Source: JABFRJ01 sp033812735
Lineage (GTDB): Bacteria; Pseudomonadota; Alphaproteobacteria; Rhizobiales; Hyphomicrobiaceae
Direction of reading: 5' to 3'
Length of the DNA: 26,301 bases
Assembly: GCA_033812735.1 (NCBI GenBank)
Contig: JAPXTA010000069.1
Coordinates: 1-26,301 of the forward strand
The stretch's first letter is position 1. Each line of letters begins with the position of its first letter. A model generated the notes under the pieces. It searched no databases and was not told the DNA's origin. It saw only the letters and a program-made list of their open reading frames with translations. Made by a program: the position numbers and the translations under genes. Positions 8,097 to 15,494 of the stretch are shown one piece after another.

Positions 8097-9563
8097 ATGA
8101 CGGCCAGCTATGATTGCGTGATCCGTGGCGGACGGGTCGCAACGGTAAGCGACGACTTCACCGCCGATGTCGCCATCCGCGACGGCCGCATCGTCGCAAT
8201 CGGCGAAGGCTTGGCGAGGGGTGCCGCCGAAATCGACGCCAAGGGGATGCTCGTTCTGCCCGGCGGCATCGATAGCCACACCCATATCGAGCAGCTCTCC
8301 GCCGCCGGCATCATGAATGCGGACACCTTCGAAAGCGCCACAACCTCGGCCGCGTTCGGCGGGACGACGACCGTCATCTCCTTCGCCGCCCAGCATGTCG
8401 GTATGCGCCTCCGCAAGGTCGTCGACGACTACGCGGCACTCGCCAAAGAGGGCGCGATCATCGACTACACCTTCCACATGATCATCTCGGACCCGACCGA
8501 CGCCACATTGAACGAAGACATTCCTGCGCTCGTCAAAGAGGGGCACGGCACCATCAAGATCTTCATGACCTACGACCGGCTGAAGATCGAGGACGAGAAG
8601 CTGCTCGATATCCTGCTGGCGGCGCGGAAATCAGGCGCTCTCGTCTGTGTCCACGCCGAGAACCACGGCATGATCGCCTGGATGGGCCGCCGCCTGATCG
8701 AGGCGGGTCATACCGCGCCGAAGTTCCATGCACTGAGCCATCCTCGTGGCTCGGAAGCGGAGGCCATCAACCGCCTGATCGTCGCCGCCGAGTTGCTGGA
8801 CCAGCCGATCATGGTGTTCCACGTCTCGACCGCCGAGGGCGCCGCGACAATTCGTGCCGCACGCGATCGCGGCGTCAAGGTTTTCGCCGAGACATGCCCG
8901 CAGTACCTCTTCATGACCGCCGCAGACATGGACAAGCCCGGTGCTGAAGGCGCCAAATGGATGTGCTCCCCGCCGCCGCGCGAGACATCGGATCAGGAGG
9001 CGATCTGGCACGCGCTCGCGCTCGGCGATCTGCAGACGATCTCGTCGGATCATGCGCCCTACGCTTACGATCAGACCGGCAAGCTGATGGCCGGACCAAA
9101 CCCAACCTTCAAGCAGGTGGCGAACGGCTTGCCTGGCCTCGAAGTCCGCATGCCGCTGTTGTTCGATGCCATGGTCTCGAAGGGGCGGCTCGGCTTGCAC
9201 AAGTTTGTCGAACTGACCGCGACAGCACCCGCCAAGATTTACAATCTGCACCCACGCAAGGGCTCTATCGCGATCGGCGCCGACGCCGACATCGTCCTTT
9301 GGGACCCCGAGCGCGAGATGACGTTGACCGACGCGATGATGCACGATCGAACCGGCTACACGCCCTTCGCCGGCCGCCGCGTCAAAGGCTGGCCGACGAC
9401 CGTCGTCCGCCGCGGCGAAGTCGTCGTCTCGGACGGCACGCTCAAAGCCAAGCCAGGGTCCGGCAAGTTCCTCCCACGCGATGGCGGCGACGCTGCAAAA
9501 CCAAGCGGCCGCATCAGCGCCGACGACCGCCTCGCGGCGATCCTCGGCGCCAAGATCGTCTGA
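8097..9563 (+). CDS. hydA: D-hydantoinase / dihydropyrimidinase
   Basis: Predicted 488-residue zinc amidohydrolase that opens the ring of 5-substituted hydantoins or dihydropyrimidines to N-carbamoyl amino acids. The binuclear metal site is complete: H61 and H63 (SHTH), the carbamylated K154 (IKIFMTYD), H186 (VHAEN), H242 (FHVST) and D318 (SDHAPY). Y159, beside the lysine, is the residue that usually orients substrate. The ATG at 8097 has GAGG 7 nt upstream; the in-frame extension back to 8019 overlaps the racemase start region. The short C-terminal tail after GSGKFLPR is normal for the family. Together with the racemase, D-carbamoylase and importer it forms a hydantoin-to-D-amino-acid pathway. 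It ends 4 bp from the convergent DapA-like gene. Confidence 0.95.
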   Translation: MTASYDCVIRGGRVATVSDDFTADVAIRDGRIVAIGEGLARGAAEIDAKGMLVLPGGIDSHTHIEQLSAAGIMNADTFESATTSAAFGGTTTVISFAAQHVGMRLRKVVDDYAALAKEGAIIDYTFHMIISDPTDATLNEDIPALVKEGHGTIKIFMTYDRLKIEDEKLLDILLAARKSGALVCVHAENHGMIAWMGRRLIEAGHTAPKFHALSHPRGSEAEAINRLIVAAELLDQPIMVFHVSTAEGAATIRAARDRGVKVFAETCPQYLFMTAADMDKPGAEGAKWMCSPPPRETSDQEAIWHALALGDLQTISSDHAPYAYDQTGKLMAGPNPTFKQVANGLPGLEVRMPLLFDAMVSKGRLGLHKFVELTATAPAKIYNLHPRKGSIAIGADADIVLWDPEREMTLTDAMMHDRTGYTPFAGRRVKGWPTTVVRRGEVVVSDGTLKAKPGSGKFLPRDGGDAAKPSGRISADDRLAAILGAKIV

Positions 9564-9567
9564 GCGC

Positions 9568-10503
9568 TCAGTCCGCCAAACCGGCGGCCCGCTTGTCACG
9601 CTGCGCCAGACGGCGGAGCAGGAAATCGACCTCCGCCTTCGCGGTCGCAGACATCTTCGAGGCCGGCGCACGCTGCGCATCGGACGCAATCGCGCCGCGC
9701 TTTTTCAGGATGTACTTGCGAACCGCCAACCCCGCGCCCGGCTGTTGCTCGTAGCGCAGCAACGGCAAATGCGCGTCGAAGAGGTCATGCGCAGCGTCCC
9801 GCTTGCCCTCGTTTTGCAGGCGCACGACATCCGTCAGCATGTCGGGGAAAGCATAGCCTGTCATAGCCCCGTCGGCGCCGCGCTCCATCTCGAAGTCAAT
9901 GAATAGTCCACCGTTACCAGTCAGGATCGAGATCGGCCGCATAGAGCCGTCCTTCTGATAACCCCTGATGGTCGTAATCTTCTCGAGACCCGGCCAGTCC
10001 TCGTGCTTGAGCATCTTGCAGCTCGGGTGCGCCATCACGATGCGGCGGATCACGGCGGGCGCCATCACCACACTGCTCGCCAACGGGTAATCCTGGATGA
10101 CGAACGGCACGTCCGAACCGATCGCTGCGACGCACTGGTCGTAATACCCGGCAACTTGGTCGTCCGTCCGCACGGTTGCCGGCGGCGCGATCATCACGCC
10201 CGCCGCTCCCGCATCCATCACCGCCCGCGACAGCGACCGCATCGCCGCAAAGCCGGGTGCAGAAACGCCGACGACAACCGGAAGCTTTCCCGCGCGCTTC
10301 ACCACCCGGCGCGAAAACTCGATCGCCTCAGACGTGTCGAGCTTCGGCGCCTCGCCCATCATCCCGAGGATGGTCATGCCAGTAACGCCGCATTCCCTGT
10401 AGAATTCGACCATGCGGTCGGTCGATGCGTCGTCGATCCGGCCATCCTCGTGAAAAGGCGTCGCCGCGATCACGTAAACGCCGGCAGCGGTCTCGGTCAG
10501 CAT
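9568..10503 (-). CDS. Second DapA-family (dihydrodipicolinate synthase-like) protein
   Basis: Predicted 311-residue class I aldolase-type TIM barrel. The Schiff-base lysine K166 (KMLKHED) and the relay tyrosine Y139 (IQDYP) are present, and the carboxylate-binding loop reads GMMGE (residues 47-51) instead of the common GTTGE. It is only distantly similar to the aldolase at 4655-5530, so the two are not a recent duplication. The ATG at 10503 has AGGAGA 4 nt upstream. It lies between the hydantoinase (convergent) and the importer operon (divergent, about 143 bp shared upstream region), which suggests a role in handling the hydantoin-derived product, but no specific reaction can be assigned. The C-terminal 30 residues are rich in Lys, Arg and Ala. 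Confidence 0.88.
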   Translation of the reverse strand: MLTETAAGVYVIAATPFHEDGRIDDASTDRMVEFYRECGVTGMTILGMMGEAPKLDTSEAIEFSRRVVKRAGKLPVVVGVSAPGFAAMRSLSRAVMDAGAAGVMIAPPATVRTDDQVAGYYDQCVAAIGSDVPFVIQDYPLASSVVMAPAVIRRIVMAHPSCKMLKHEDWPGLEKITTIRGYQKDGSMRPISILTGNGGLFIDFEMERGADGAMTGYAFPDMLTDVVRLQNEGKRDAAHDLFDAHLPLLRYEQQPGAGLAVRKYILKKRGAIASDAQRAPASKMSATAKAEVDFLLRRLAQRDKRAAGLAD

Positions 10504-10578
10504 GTCGTCTCCTGGTTGTCGGTCATATCAGCGGCAATCGCTGCCTCATTCGGCGGCAGACTGGGTATTTGCCTAGTA

Positions 10579-10608
10579 TTGTTTCGTCCCGAATTCTGTT
10601 TGTATAGT
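10579..10608 (+). promoter_or_regulatory. Candidate promoter of the ABC importer operon
   Basis: TTGTTT (10579-10584) and TATAGT (10603-10608, 5 of 6 to TATAAT) are separated by 18 bp, about 38 bp before the ATG of the solute-binding protein, in a locally AT-rich patch of the divergent region. This is the best sigma70-like match I see in the gap. Confidence 0.4.
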
Positions 10609-10646
10609 TCCTTGCATCATTGGTCAGAGCGGGATTGGAACTCGAT

Positions 10647-11471
10647 ATGCGCATAGCACTGGCAGCGGCACTCCTTTTTGCGGGCACAAGCCTCGCATCC
10701 GCGCAACAGCCCCTCAAGACCATGGTTGACGGCACGTTCGCGCCGCACGCGATGCCCAAACTCTCCGGCGGGATCGAAGGCTTCAACGTCGACCTCGCAA
10801 CCGAGATCGGCAAGCGCCTCAAGCGCCCTGTCGAAGTCATCTCGACGCAATTCTCAGGGATTTTGCCCGCGCTTCAAGCGGGAACCATCGACTTCGTCGC
10901 CGCCCCGACGACGGTCACCAAGGAGCGCGCCGACAACTATCTCTTCACCGAAGGCTATCTCAACACCGACTTCCAGTTCCTGACCAAGAAGGGCGCGCCG
11001 GAAGCGAAATCGCTTAAGGATTTCGCCGGCAAAGTTATCTCCGTCAATAAGGGCTCGGCCTACGACAGCTGGGCACGAGGCCTCGAAAAGGAGATCGGCT
11101 GGACCGTCGAAAGCTTCGGCACCCAGACCGACGCCGTACAGGCCGTCATGGCTGGCCGCGCCTATGCAAACGTCGCCGGCAATACCGTCGTCGCCTGGGC
11201 AGTGAAACAGAATCCGCAGTTGGCCCTTTCCTTCTTGCACTCGACCGGGCTCGTCTGGGGCGCACCGCTCCGCAAGGACTCGAAGGAACTGCTCGGCCAG
11301 ATCGAGAACGCCATCGAGTGCATGAAGAAGGATGGCACCATGGCGTCGATGCACGAAAAATGGTTCGGCATCAAACCGGCCGCTGGCTCCGCCGCCGTGA
11401 CGATCTTCCCCGGCACCGGCGTTCCCGGCATGCCGGGCTATGACGCCACCCCGCGCGAGCCCAAGTGCTGA
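10647..11471 (+). CDS. ABC importer solute-binding protein, family 3
   Basis: Predicted 274-residue periplasmic binding protein of the amino-acid (HisJ/GlnH) type. Residues 1-21 form a signal peptide (Arg2, hydrophobic LAAALLFAGTSL, likely cut after ASA). The mature part shows the family pattern GFNVDLATEIGKRL, GILPALQAGTIDFVAAPTTVT.ERAD and GSAYDSWA. The ATG at 10647 gives a clean leader; the frame back to 10620 would put extra residues before it. It is first in a five-gene run with the ATPase, two permeases and N-carbamoyl-D-amino-acid hydrolase, so the ligand is probably a hydantoin, an N-carbamoyl amino acid or a related amino acid (inference). The ATPase gene begins within a few bases of its stop. 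Confidence 0.93.
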   Translation: MRIALAAALLFAGTSLASAQQPLKTMVDGTFAPHAMPKLSGGIEGFNVDLATEIGKRLKRPVEVISTQFSGILPALQAGTIDFVAAPTTVTKERADNYLFTEGYLNTDFQFLTKKGAPEAKSLKDFAGKVISVNKGSAYDSWARGLEKEIGWTVESFGTQTDAVQAVMAGRAYANVAGNTVVAWAVKQNPQLALSFLHSTGLVWGAPLRKDSKELLGQIENAIECMKKDGTMASMHEKWFGIKPAAGSAAVTIFPGTGVPGMPGYDATPREPKC

Positions 11472-11479
11472 CGCCAGGA

Positions 11480-12217
11480 ATGACACGGTCGCTACTCGAA
11501 ATCACCGGCCTTACGAAGTCCTTTGGTGCCACTCAAGTCCTGCGCGGGATCGATCTCGCGCAGGCTGAGCGCGAACTGGTCTTCATCATCGGGCCGTCCG
11601 GGTCCGGCAAATCGACGCTCCTGCGTTGCGTCAATCGCCTCGAGGAGCCCAATGGCGGTACGATCGTCTTCGATGGCGTTGACGTCACGGCGAAGTCCAC
11701 AAACCTGAACACCTTGCGCCGCTCCATGGGCATGGTGTTCCAGGCGTTCAACCTCTATCCCCACATGACGGCGCTCGGCAACGTCACGCTGGCGCTGCGC
11801 AAAGTGCTCGGCAAATCGCGCGACGAGGCCAATGCCATTGGCGAGAGGGCATTGGCCGATGTCGGGCTCGCGGAGAAGGCCGGCAGCTATCCGAGCGCAT
11901 TGTCCGGCGGCCAACAGCAACGGGTCGCCATCGCCCGCGCCCTTGCCCTGGACCCGAAGATCGTCCTCTTCGACGAGCCGACATCTGCGCTCGATCCTGA
12001 ACTCGTCGGCTCGGTTCTAGCGGTCATGCGCGATCTCAAATCCCGCGGCATGACGATGATGGTCGTCAGTCACGAGATGCGGTTCGCTCGCGACGCCGCC
12101 GACCGCGTCGTTTTCATGGAAGGCGGTCGCATCGTCGAACAGGGACCACCGGACCAGATCTTCGGCAATCCGCAGGAGGCCCGCACGCGTGCGTTCGTCG
12201 GCGAGCTCAGCCGATGA
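11480..12217 (+). CDS. ABC importer ATPase, polar amino acid type (GlnQ-like)
   Basis: Predicted 245-residue cytosolic ATP-binding subunit that powers import. Walker A GPSGSGKST is at residues 38-46, Q-loop Q88, signature LSGGQQQR from 141, Walker B IVLFDEP at 161-167, D-loop SALD and switch H198. The segment MGMVFQAFNLYPHMTAL is typical of polar-amino-acid importers. The start is uncertain: a GTG at 11465 overlaps the end of the binding-protein gene, whereas the ATG at 11480 gives the normal family N-terminus but its AGGA is too close. Either implies translational coupling. Its stop overlaps the next gene's ATG (ATGA at 12214-12217). Confidence 0.95.
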   Translation: MTRSLLEITGLTKSFGATQVLRGIDLAQAERELVFIIGPSGSGKSTLLRCVNRLEEPNGGTIVFDGVDVTAKSTNLNTLRRSMGMVFQAFNLYPHMTALGNVTLALRKVLGKSRDEANAIGERALADVGLAEKAGSYPSALSGGQQQRVAIARALALDPKIVLFDEPTSALDPELVGSVLAVMRDLKSRGMTMMVVSHEMRFARDAADRVVFMEGGRIVEQGPPDQIFGNPQEARTRAFVGELSR

Positions 12218-12897
12218 CCAACTGGGAGCGATTCCTCGAGACGTTCTTCAAGGCCGAGATGCTCGCCAAATACTGGCCGGACATCTTGAAAGGCGTAGTT
12301 GTCACGCTTGAACTTGCCGTCGCCGTCGTTGCGACCGGCTTTGCTCTCGGCCTCGCCCTCGCCTGCCTTCGCGCCTACGGCATCCGAACTGTCAATGCGC
12401 TGATCGTCATCTTCGTCGACATCTTCCGCGCCCTACCGCCACTGGTCGTCATCCTTCTGGTCTATTTCGGCCTTCCGAACGTCGGCCTGAACCTGCCGAG
12501 CTTCGCGGTCCTTTGGCTGGTGTTGAGCTTCGTGCTCGCTGCCTTCGCCGAAGAGATCTTCTGGGCGGGCATTACAGCGACGCCCACGGGCCAGTGGGAA
12601 GCGGCGCGCTCGACTGGCCTCACGTTCTCTCAGACGCTCGCCTTTGTGATCCTACCCCAGGCCATTCGTCTCGGCGTCGCGCCGCTGACCAACCGCACCA
12701 TCGCCATCACCAAGAACACCGCTCTGGGCACCGTCATCGGTGTCCCCGAAATCCTCAACCAGGCGACGACAGCGCAATCCTTCACCGGCAACGCGACACC
12801 GCTGATGATGGGTGCGATCGCCTACGTCATCCTTTTTGTACCCATCGTCATTCTCGGCCGCTGGATCGAGACGCGCTTCGCCTGGCGGAGGGCCTGA
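12214..12897 (+). CDS. ABC importer permease 1, amino acid type (HisM/GlnP-like)
   Basis: Predicted 227-residue inner-membrane subunit with about five hydrophobic helices, starting after a 24-residue amphipathic segment. The EAA loop that docks the ATPase reads GQWEAARSTGLTFSQTLAF followed by ILPQA (around residues 128-152). The conserved DIFRALPPLV near residue 69 is characteristic of this permease family. It overlaps the ATPase gene by 4 bp (ATGA) and is followed after 3 bp by the second permease, so a heterodimeric membrane pore is expected. Confidence 0.94.
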   Translation: MTNWERFLETFFKAEMLAKYWPDILKGVVVTLELAVAVVATGFALGLALACLRAYGIRTVNALIVIFVDIFRALPPLVVILLVYFGLPNVGLNLPSFAVLWLVLSFVLAAFAEEIFWAGITATPTGQWEAARSTGLTFSQTLAFVILPQAIRLGVAPLTNRTIAITKNTALGTVIGVPEILNQATTAQSFTGNATPLMMGAIAYVILFVPIVILGRWIETRFAWRRA

Positions 12898-12900
12898 GCG

Positions 12901-13566
12901 ATGGATGTCGTCCTCCACCAATTCCTCAACGTCGAGATCATGCAGAAGGTCTGGCCGCTGCTGCTGCGCGGCCTCGGCACAACCCTCTGGCTTTGCGTCA
13001 TCGTCATCCCGCTCGGCCTGATTGGCGGGCTCCTGGCGGCGCTGGCGACGACATCATCCCGCGCTTGGCTGCGCTGGCCATCGATCGCGCTGGTCGATTT
13101 CTTCCGTGCGATCCCTCCCCTGGTGTTGCTGGTCCTGCTCTACTCGGGCTTGCCCTTTGCCGGCATCCAGCTGACGCCGATCCAGGCAGTCGCCATCGGC
13201 TTCCTGCTCAACACGTCGAGCTACTATGGCGAAATCTACCGCGCCGGCATCGAGAGCGTCGGGCGCGGTCAATGGGAAGCCGCTCGCTCTACCGGCCTCA
13301 CGTGGACGCAAACGCTTGGCTACATCGTCCTCCCGCAGGCGGTCCGCAATGTCCTCCCCGACCTCGTGTCGAACACCATCGAAGTCGTAAAGCTGACGTC
13401 GATCGCAAGCGTGGTATCGTTTCCGGAGTTGCTATACTCAGCTGAAATGGCGCGCTCACTGACCTTCAATTCGAGCCCCGTCGTCCTGGCGGCGCTCATG
13501 TATCTTGTCATTCTATGGCCGCTCGTGCGGCTCGTGAGCCGGCTCGAACGCCGGATCGCGTCTTAA
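12901..13566 (+). CDS. ABC importer permease 2, amino acid type
   Basis: Predicted 221-residue inner-membrane subunit, paralogous to permease 1: DFFRAIPPLVLLVLLYSGLPF and an EAA loop GQWEAARSTGLTWTQTL followed by VLPQA. Unlike permease 1 it keeps the common NTSSYYGEIYRAGIESV segment before the EAA loop, where permease 1 has AAFAEEIFWAGITAT. GGAGG lies 9 nt before the ATG, inside the end of the preceding gene. Only 16 bp separate it from the D-carbamoylase gene, supporting a single transcript from binding protein to hydrolase. Confidence 0.94.
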   Translation: MDVVLHQFLNVEIMQKVWPLLLRGLGTTLWLCVIVIPLGLIGGLLAALATTSSRAWLRWPSIALVDFFRAIPPLVLLVLLYSGLPFAGIQLTPIQAVAIGFLLNTSSYYGEIYRAGIESVGRGQWEAARSTGLTWTQTLGYIVLPQAVRNVLPDLVSNTIEVVKLTSIASVVSFPELLYSAEMARSLTFNSSPVVLAALMYLVILWPLVRLVSRLERRIAS

Positions 13567-13582
13567 GTCCCGGAGACCTCGT

Positions 13583-14515
13583 ATGCCCCGCATCTTGAAT
13601 ATCGCCGCCGCGCAACTTGGCGCCATCCAGAAGGCAGACAGCCGCAAAGTGGTGGTCGATCGTATGATCGCGCTCGCTGATCAGGCGAAAGCGAAAGGCG
13701 CTGACTTCATCGTCTATCCCGAGCTGGCGCTGACGACGTTTTTTCCGCGCTGGTACTACGAGACCCGGGCCGAGGCCGACGTCTGGTTCGAACGCTCGAT
13801 GCCGAACCAGGACGTCCAGCCGCTGTTCGACCGCGTCAAGCAGCATGGCATGGGCATGACGTTCGGCTATGCTGAACTCACGCCGGAAGGCCGTCATTTC
13901 AACACGTCGATCCTTGTCGACAAGTCGGGCCAGATCGTCGGCAAATACCGCAAGATCCATCTTCCCGGCCACGCCGAGTTCGACCCCGAACGGACGCACC
14001 AGCATCTCGAAAAGCGCTACTTCGAGCCGGGCGATCTCGGCTTCCCCGTATGGCGCACCATGGGTGGCATCTTCGGCATGATCATCTGCAATGACCGCCG
14101 CTGGCCCGAAGCCTACCGCGTCATGGGACTGCAAGGCGTCGAAGTCGTCACTCTCGGCTTCAACACCCCGTCTTACAATTCCCAGAAACCTGCCGAGGGT
14201 CCTGCGCAGCGCATGTTCCATCACAAGCTGTCACTACAGGCGGGCGCTTACCAAAACTCGACCTGGGTCGTCGCCGTCGCCAAAGCCGGCGTCGAGGACG
14301 GCAACCCGATGTTCGGCTGCTCCGTCATCGTCAATCCGGATGGCGAAGTCGTCGCCGAGACCAAGTCCGAGGACGACGAGTTGCTCGTCCACCCTTGCGA
14401 CCTCGACGCAACGAAATTCGGCAAGGAAACGATCTTCGACTTCAAGCGTCACCGCCGCATTGAGCACTACGGCCTCATCACCTCGCGGGTCGGCGCCGAG
14501 CCGCCGGCCGAGTAA
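13583..14515 (+). CDS. N-carbamoyl-D-amino acid hydrolase (D-carbamoylase)
   Basis: Predicted 310-residue nitrilase-superfamily enzyme that hydrolyses N-carbamoyl-D-amino acids to D-amino acid, CO2 and ammonia in the cytosol. The catalytic triad is E47 (YPELALTTFFPRW), K124 (YRKIHLPGH) and C169 (ICNDRRWPEA). Long stretches match the well-studied Agrobacterium D-carbamoylase, including FNTSILVDKSG, QHLEKRYFEPGDLGFP and the C-terminal HYGLI. Length is also the same (about 304). The ATG at 13583 has GGAG 7 nt upstream. It closes the importer operon and completes the racemase-hydantoinase-carbamoylase route, and indicates D-stereochemistry for the products. Confidence 0.96.
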   Translation: MPRILNIAAAQLGAIQKADSRKVVVDRMIALADQAKAKGADFIVYPELALTTFFPRWYYETRAEADVWFERSMPNQDVQPLFDRVKQHGMGMTFGYAELTPEGRHFNTSILVDKSGQIVGKYRKIHLPGHAEFDPERTHQHLEKRYFEPGDLGFPVWRTMGGIFGMIICNDRRWPEAYRVMGLQGVEVVTLGFNTPSYNSQKPAEGPAQRMFHHKLSLQAGAYQNSTWVVAVAKAGVEDGNPMFGCSVIVNPDGEVVAETKSEDDELLVHPCDLDATKFGKETIFDFKRHRRIEHYGLITSRVGAEPPAE

Positions 14516-14536
14516 ACAGACCATCTGCCACGCCTC

Positions 14537-14568
14537 AGCGCAGGTTCCCCTACCGCGGGACCTGCGCT
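14537..14568 (+). terminator. Strong hairpin after the D-carbamoylase gene
   Basis: The arms AGCGCAGGTTCCC (14537-14549) and GGGACCTGCGCT (14557-14568) pair over 12 bp with one bulged T and a 7-base loop, 21 bp past the stop codon. No T-tract follows, so it may be a 3'-end stabiliser or a Rho-assisted terminator rather than a classical intrinsic one. Confidence 0.55.
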
Positions 14569-14571
14569 AAC

Positions 14572-14620
14572 GTTCGCGAACTGCTTACCCACCAGAGACC
14601 CCGCCGATGAGTTCGCGAAC
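14572..14620. repeat. Two identical 10-bp palindromes flanking a start codon
   Basis: GTTCGCGAAC occurs at 14572-14581 and again at 14611-14620, 39 bp centre to centre. The second copy begins 4 bp into the coding sequence of the permease at 14607. Paired identical palindromes at a translation start could be an operator; this is inference. Confidence 0.5.
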
Positions 14621-15494
14621 AACCTTGAAGGGCGCCCAAAGCGCGGACGGCCGGATCAGCTTTCTGTCCGCCTCGACCCTAATCGCGCCGGCGACGATCT
14701 TCGTCGCCGTCGGCCTGCTCATTCCGCTCGCGATCCTGTTTCGCTACAGCCTCAACCGGTTCGAGCCGCGGCGGATGATGGTCGACGCCTTCTCGATCGA
14801 GAACTACGTCAAGTTCTTCACCGACCCCTTCTACACCAACATCCTCATGACGACGTTGCGCGTCTCAGCGATCTGCACGGTCATCTGCCTGATCATGGGT
14901 CTTCCGCTCGCTTACGTCCTCGCCCGGACCCAATCGCGCTTCAAGAATATCCTGATCATGCTAGTCGTGCTGCCGCTCTTCGTCGGCAATGCGGTGCGCG
15001 CGGCCGGCTGGATGACACTGTTCGGCAGCAAGGGCTTCCTCAATGTAACGCTGCAAGACCTTGGCATCATCACCGAACCATTGCAGATCATGTTCACCGA
15101 AGGCGCCGTCATCGCCGGCATCATCGCCGTGAACCTGCCGTACATGGTTCTCACTCTGCAAAGCGTGATCGAAGGCATCAACCGCAACGTCGAGGAGGCA
15201 GCGTTCAGCCTCGGCGCCGGCCCCGTAACGATGATCCGGCGCGTGCTCCTGCCGCTCGCGACGCCTGGCATCCTCGCCGGTACGATCTTCTGCTTCATCC
15301 TCGGCATGAACGCCTACGCCACGCCCGTGCTCCTCGGCGGCCCGAAGTTCAAAATGATGGGTCCGCTCGTGTTCGGCCAGTTCCAGCTGAACAACTGGCC
15401 GTTCGGTGCGGCGATCGCCTTCATTCTGATGACCGCGACGCTCGTGCTGACAGCCACCGCCAACATCCTGGTCCAGCGCCGCTACCGCGCATGA
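14607..15494 (+). CDS. ABC transporter permease, PotB/spermidine-putrescine type (orphan)
   Basis: Predicted 295-residue inner-membrane permease of the binding-protein-dependent family used for polyamines, thiosulfate or iron. About six hydrophobic helices are seen; the first is near residues 24-46. The family features ENYVKFFTDPFY, PLAYVLART and the EAA loop (NVEEAAFSLGAGPVTMIRRVLLP) are intact. The gene looks full length and undamaged, but the partners normally beside it (PotC-like permease, ATPase, binding protein) are not in the window. Instead its TGA overlaps the ATG of a glycosyltransferase (ATGA at 15491-15494). It may serve a system encoded elsewhere or be left from a rearranged operon. 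Its import substrate is unknown. Confidence 0.9.
   Translation: MSSRTTLKGAQSADGRISFLSASTLIAPATIFVAVGLLIPLAILFRYSLNRFEPRRMMVDAFSIENYVKFFTDPFYTNILMTTLRVSAICTVICLIMGLPLAYVLARTQSRFKNILIMLVVLPLFVGNAVRAAGWMTLFGSKGFLNVTLQDLGIITEPLQIMFTEGAVIAGIIAVNLPYMVLTLQSVIEGINRNVEEAAFSLGAGPVTMIRRVLLPLATPGILAGTIFCFILGMNAYATPVLLGGPKFKMMGPLVFGQFQLNNWPFGAAIAFILMTATLVLTATANILVQRRYRA

Noticed and set aside
8631..9689. 352-codon minus-strand frame opposite the hydantoinase
   Set aside because: Antisense to conserved hydantoinase motifs and no recognisable domain; a GC-rich shadow frame.
12513..13445. 310-codon plus-strand frame across both permeases
   Set aside because: It overlaps two strongly recognised permease genes in another frame and has Arg/His/Pro-rich shadow composition.
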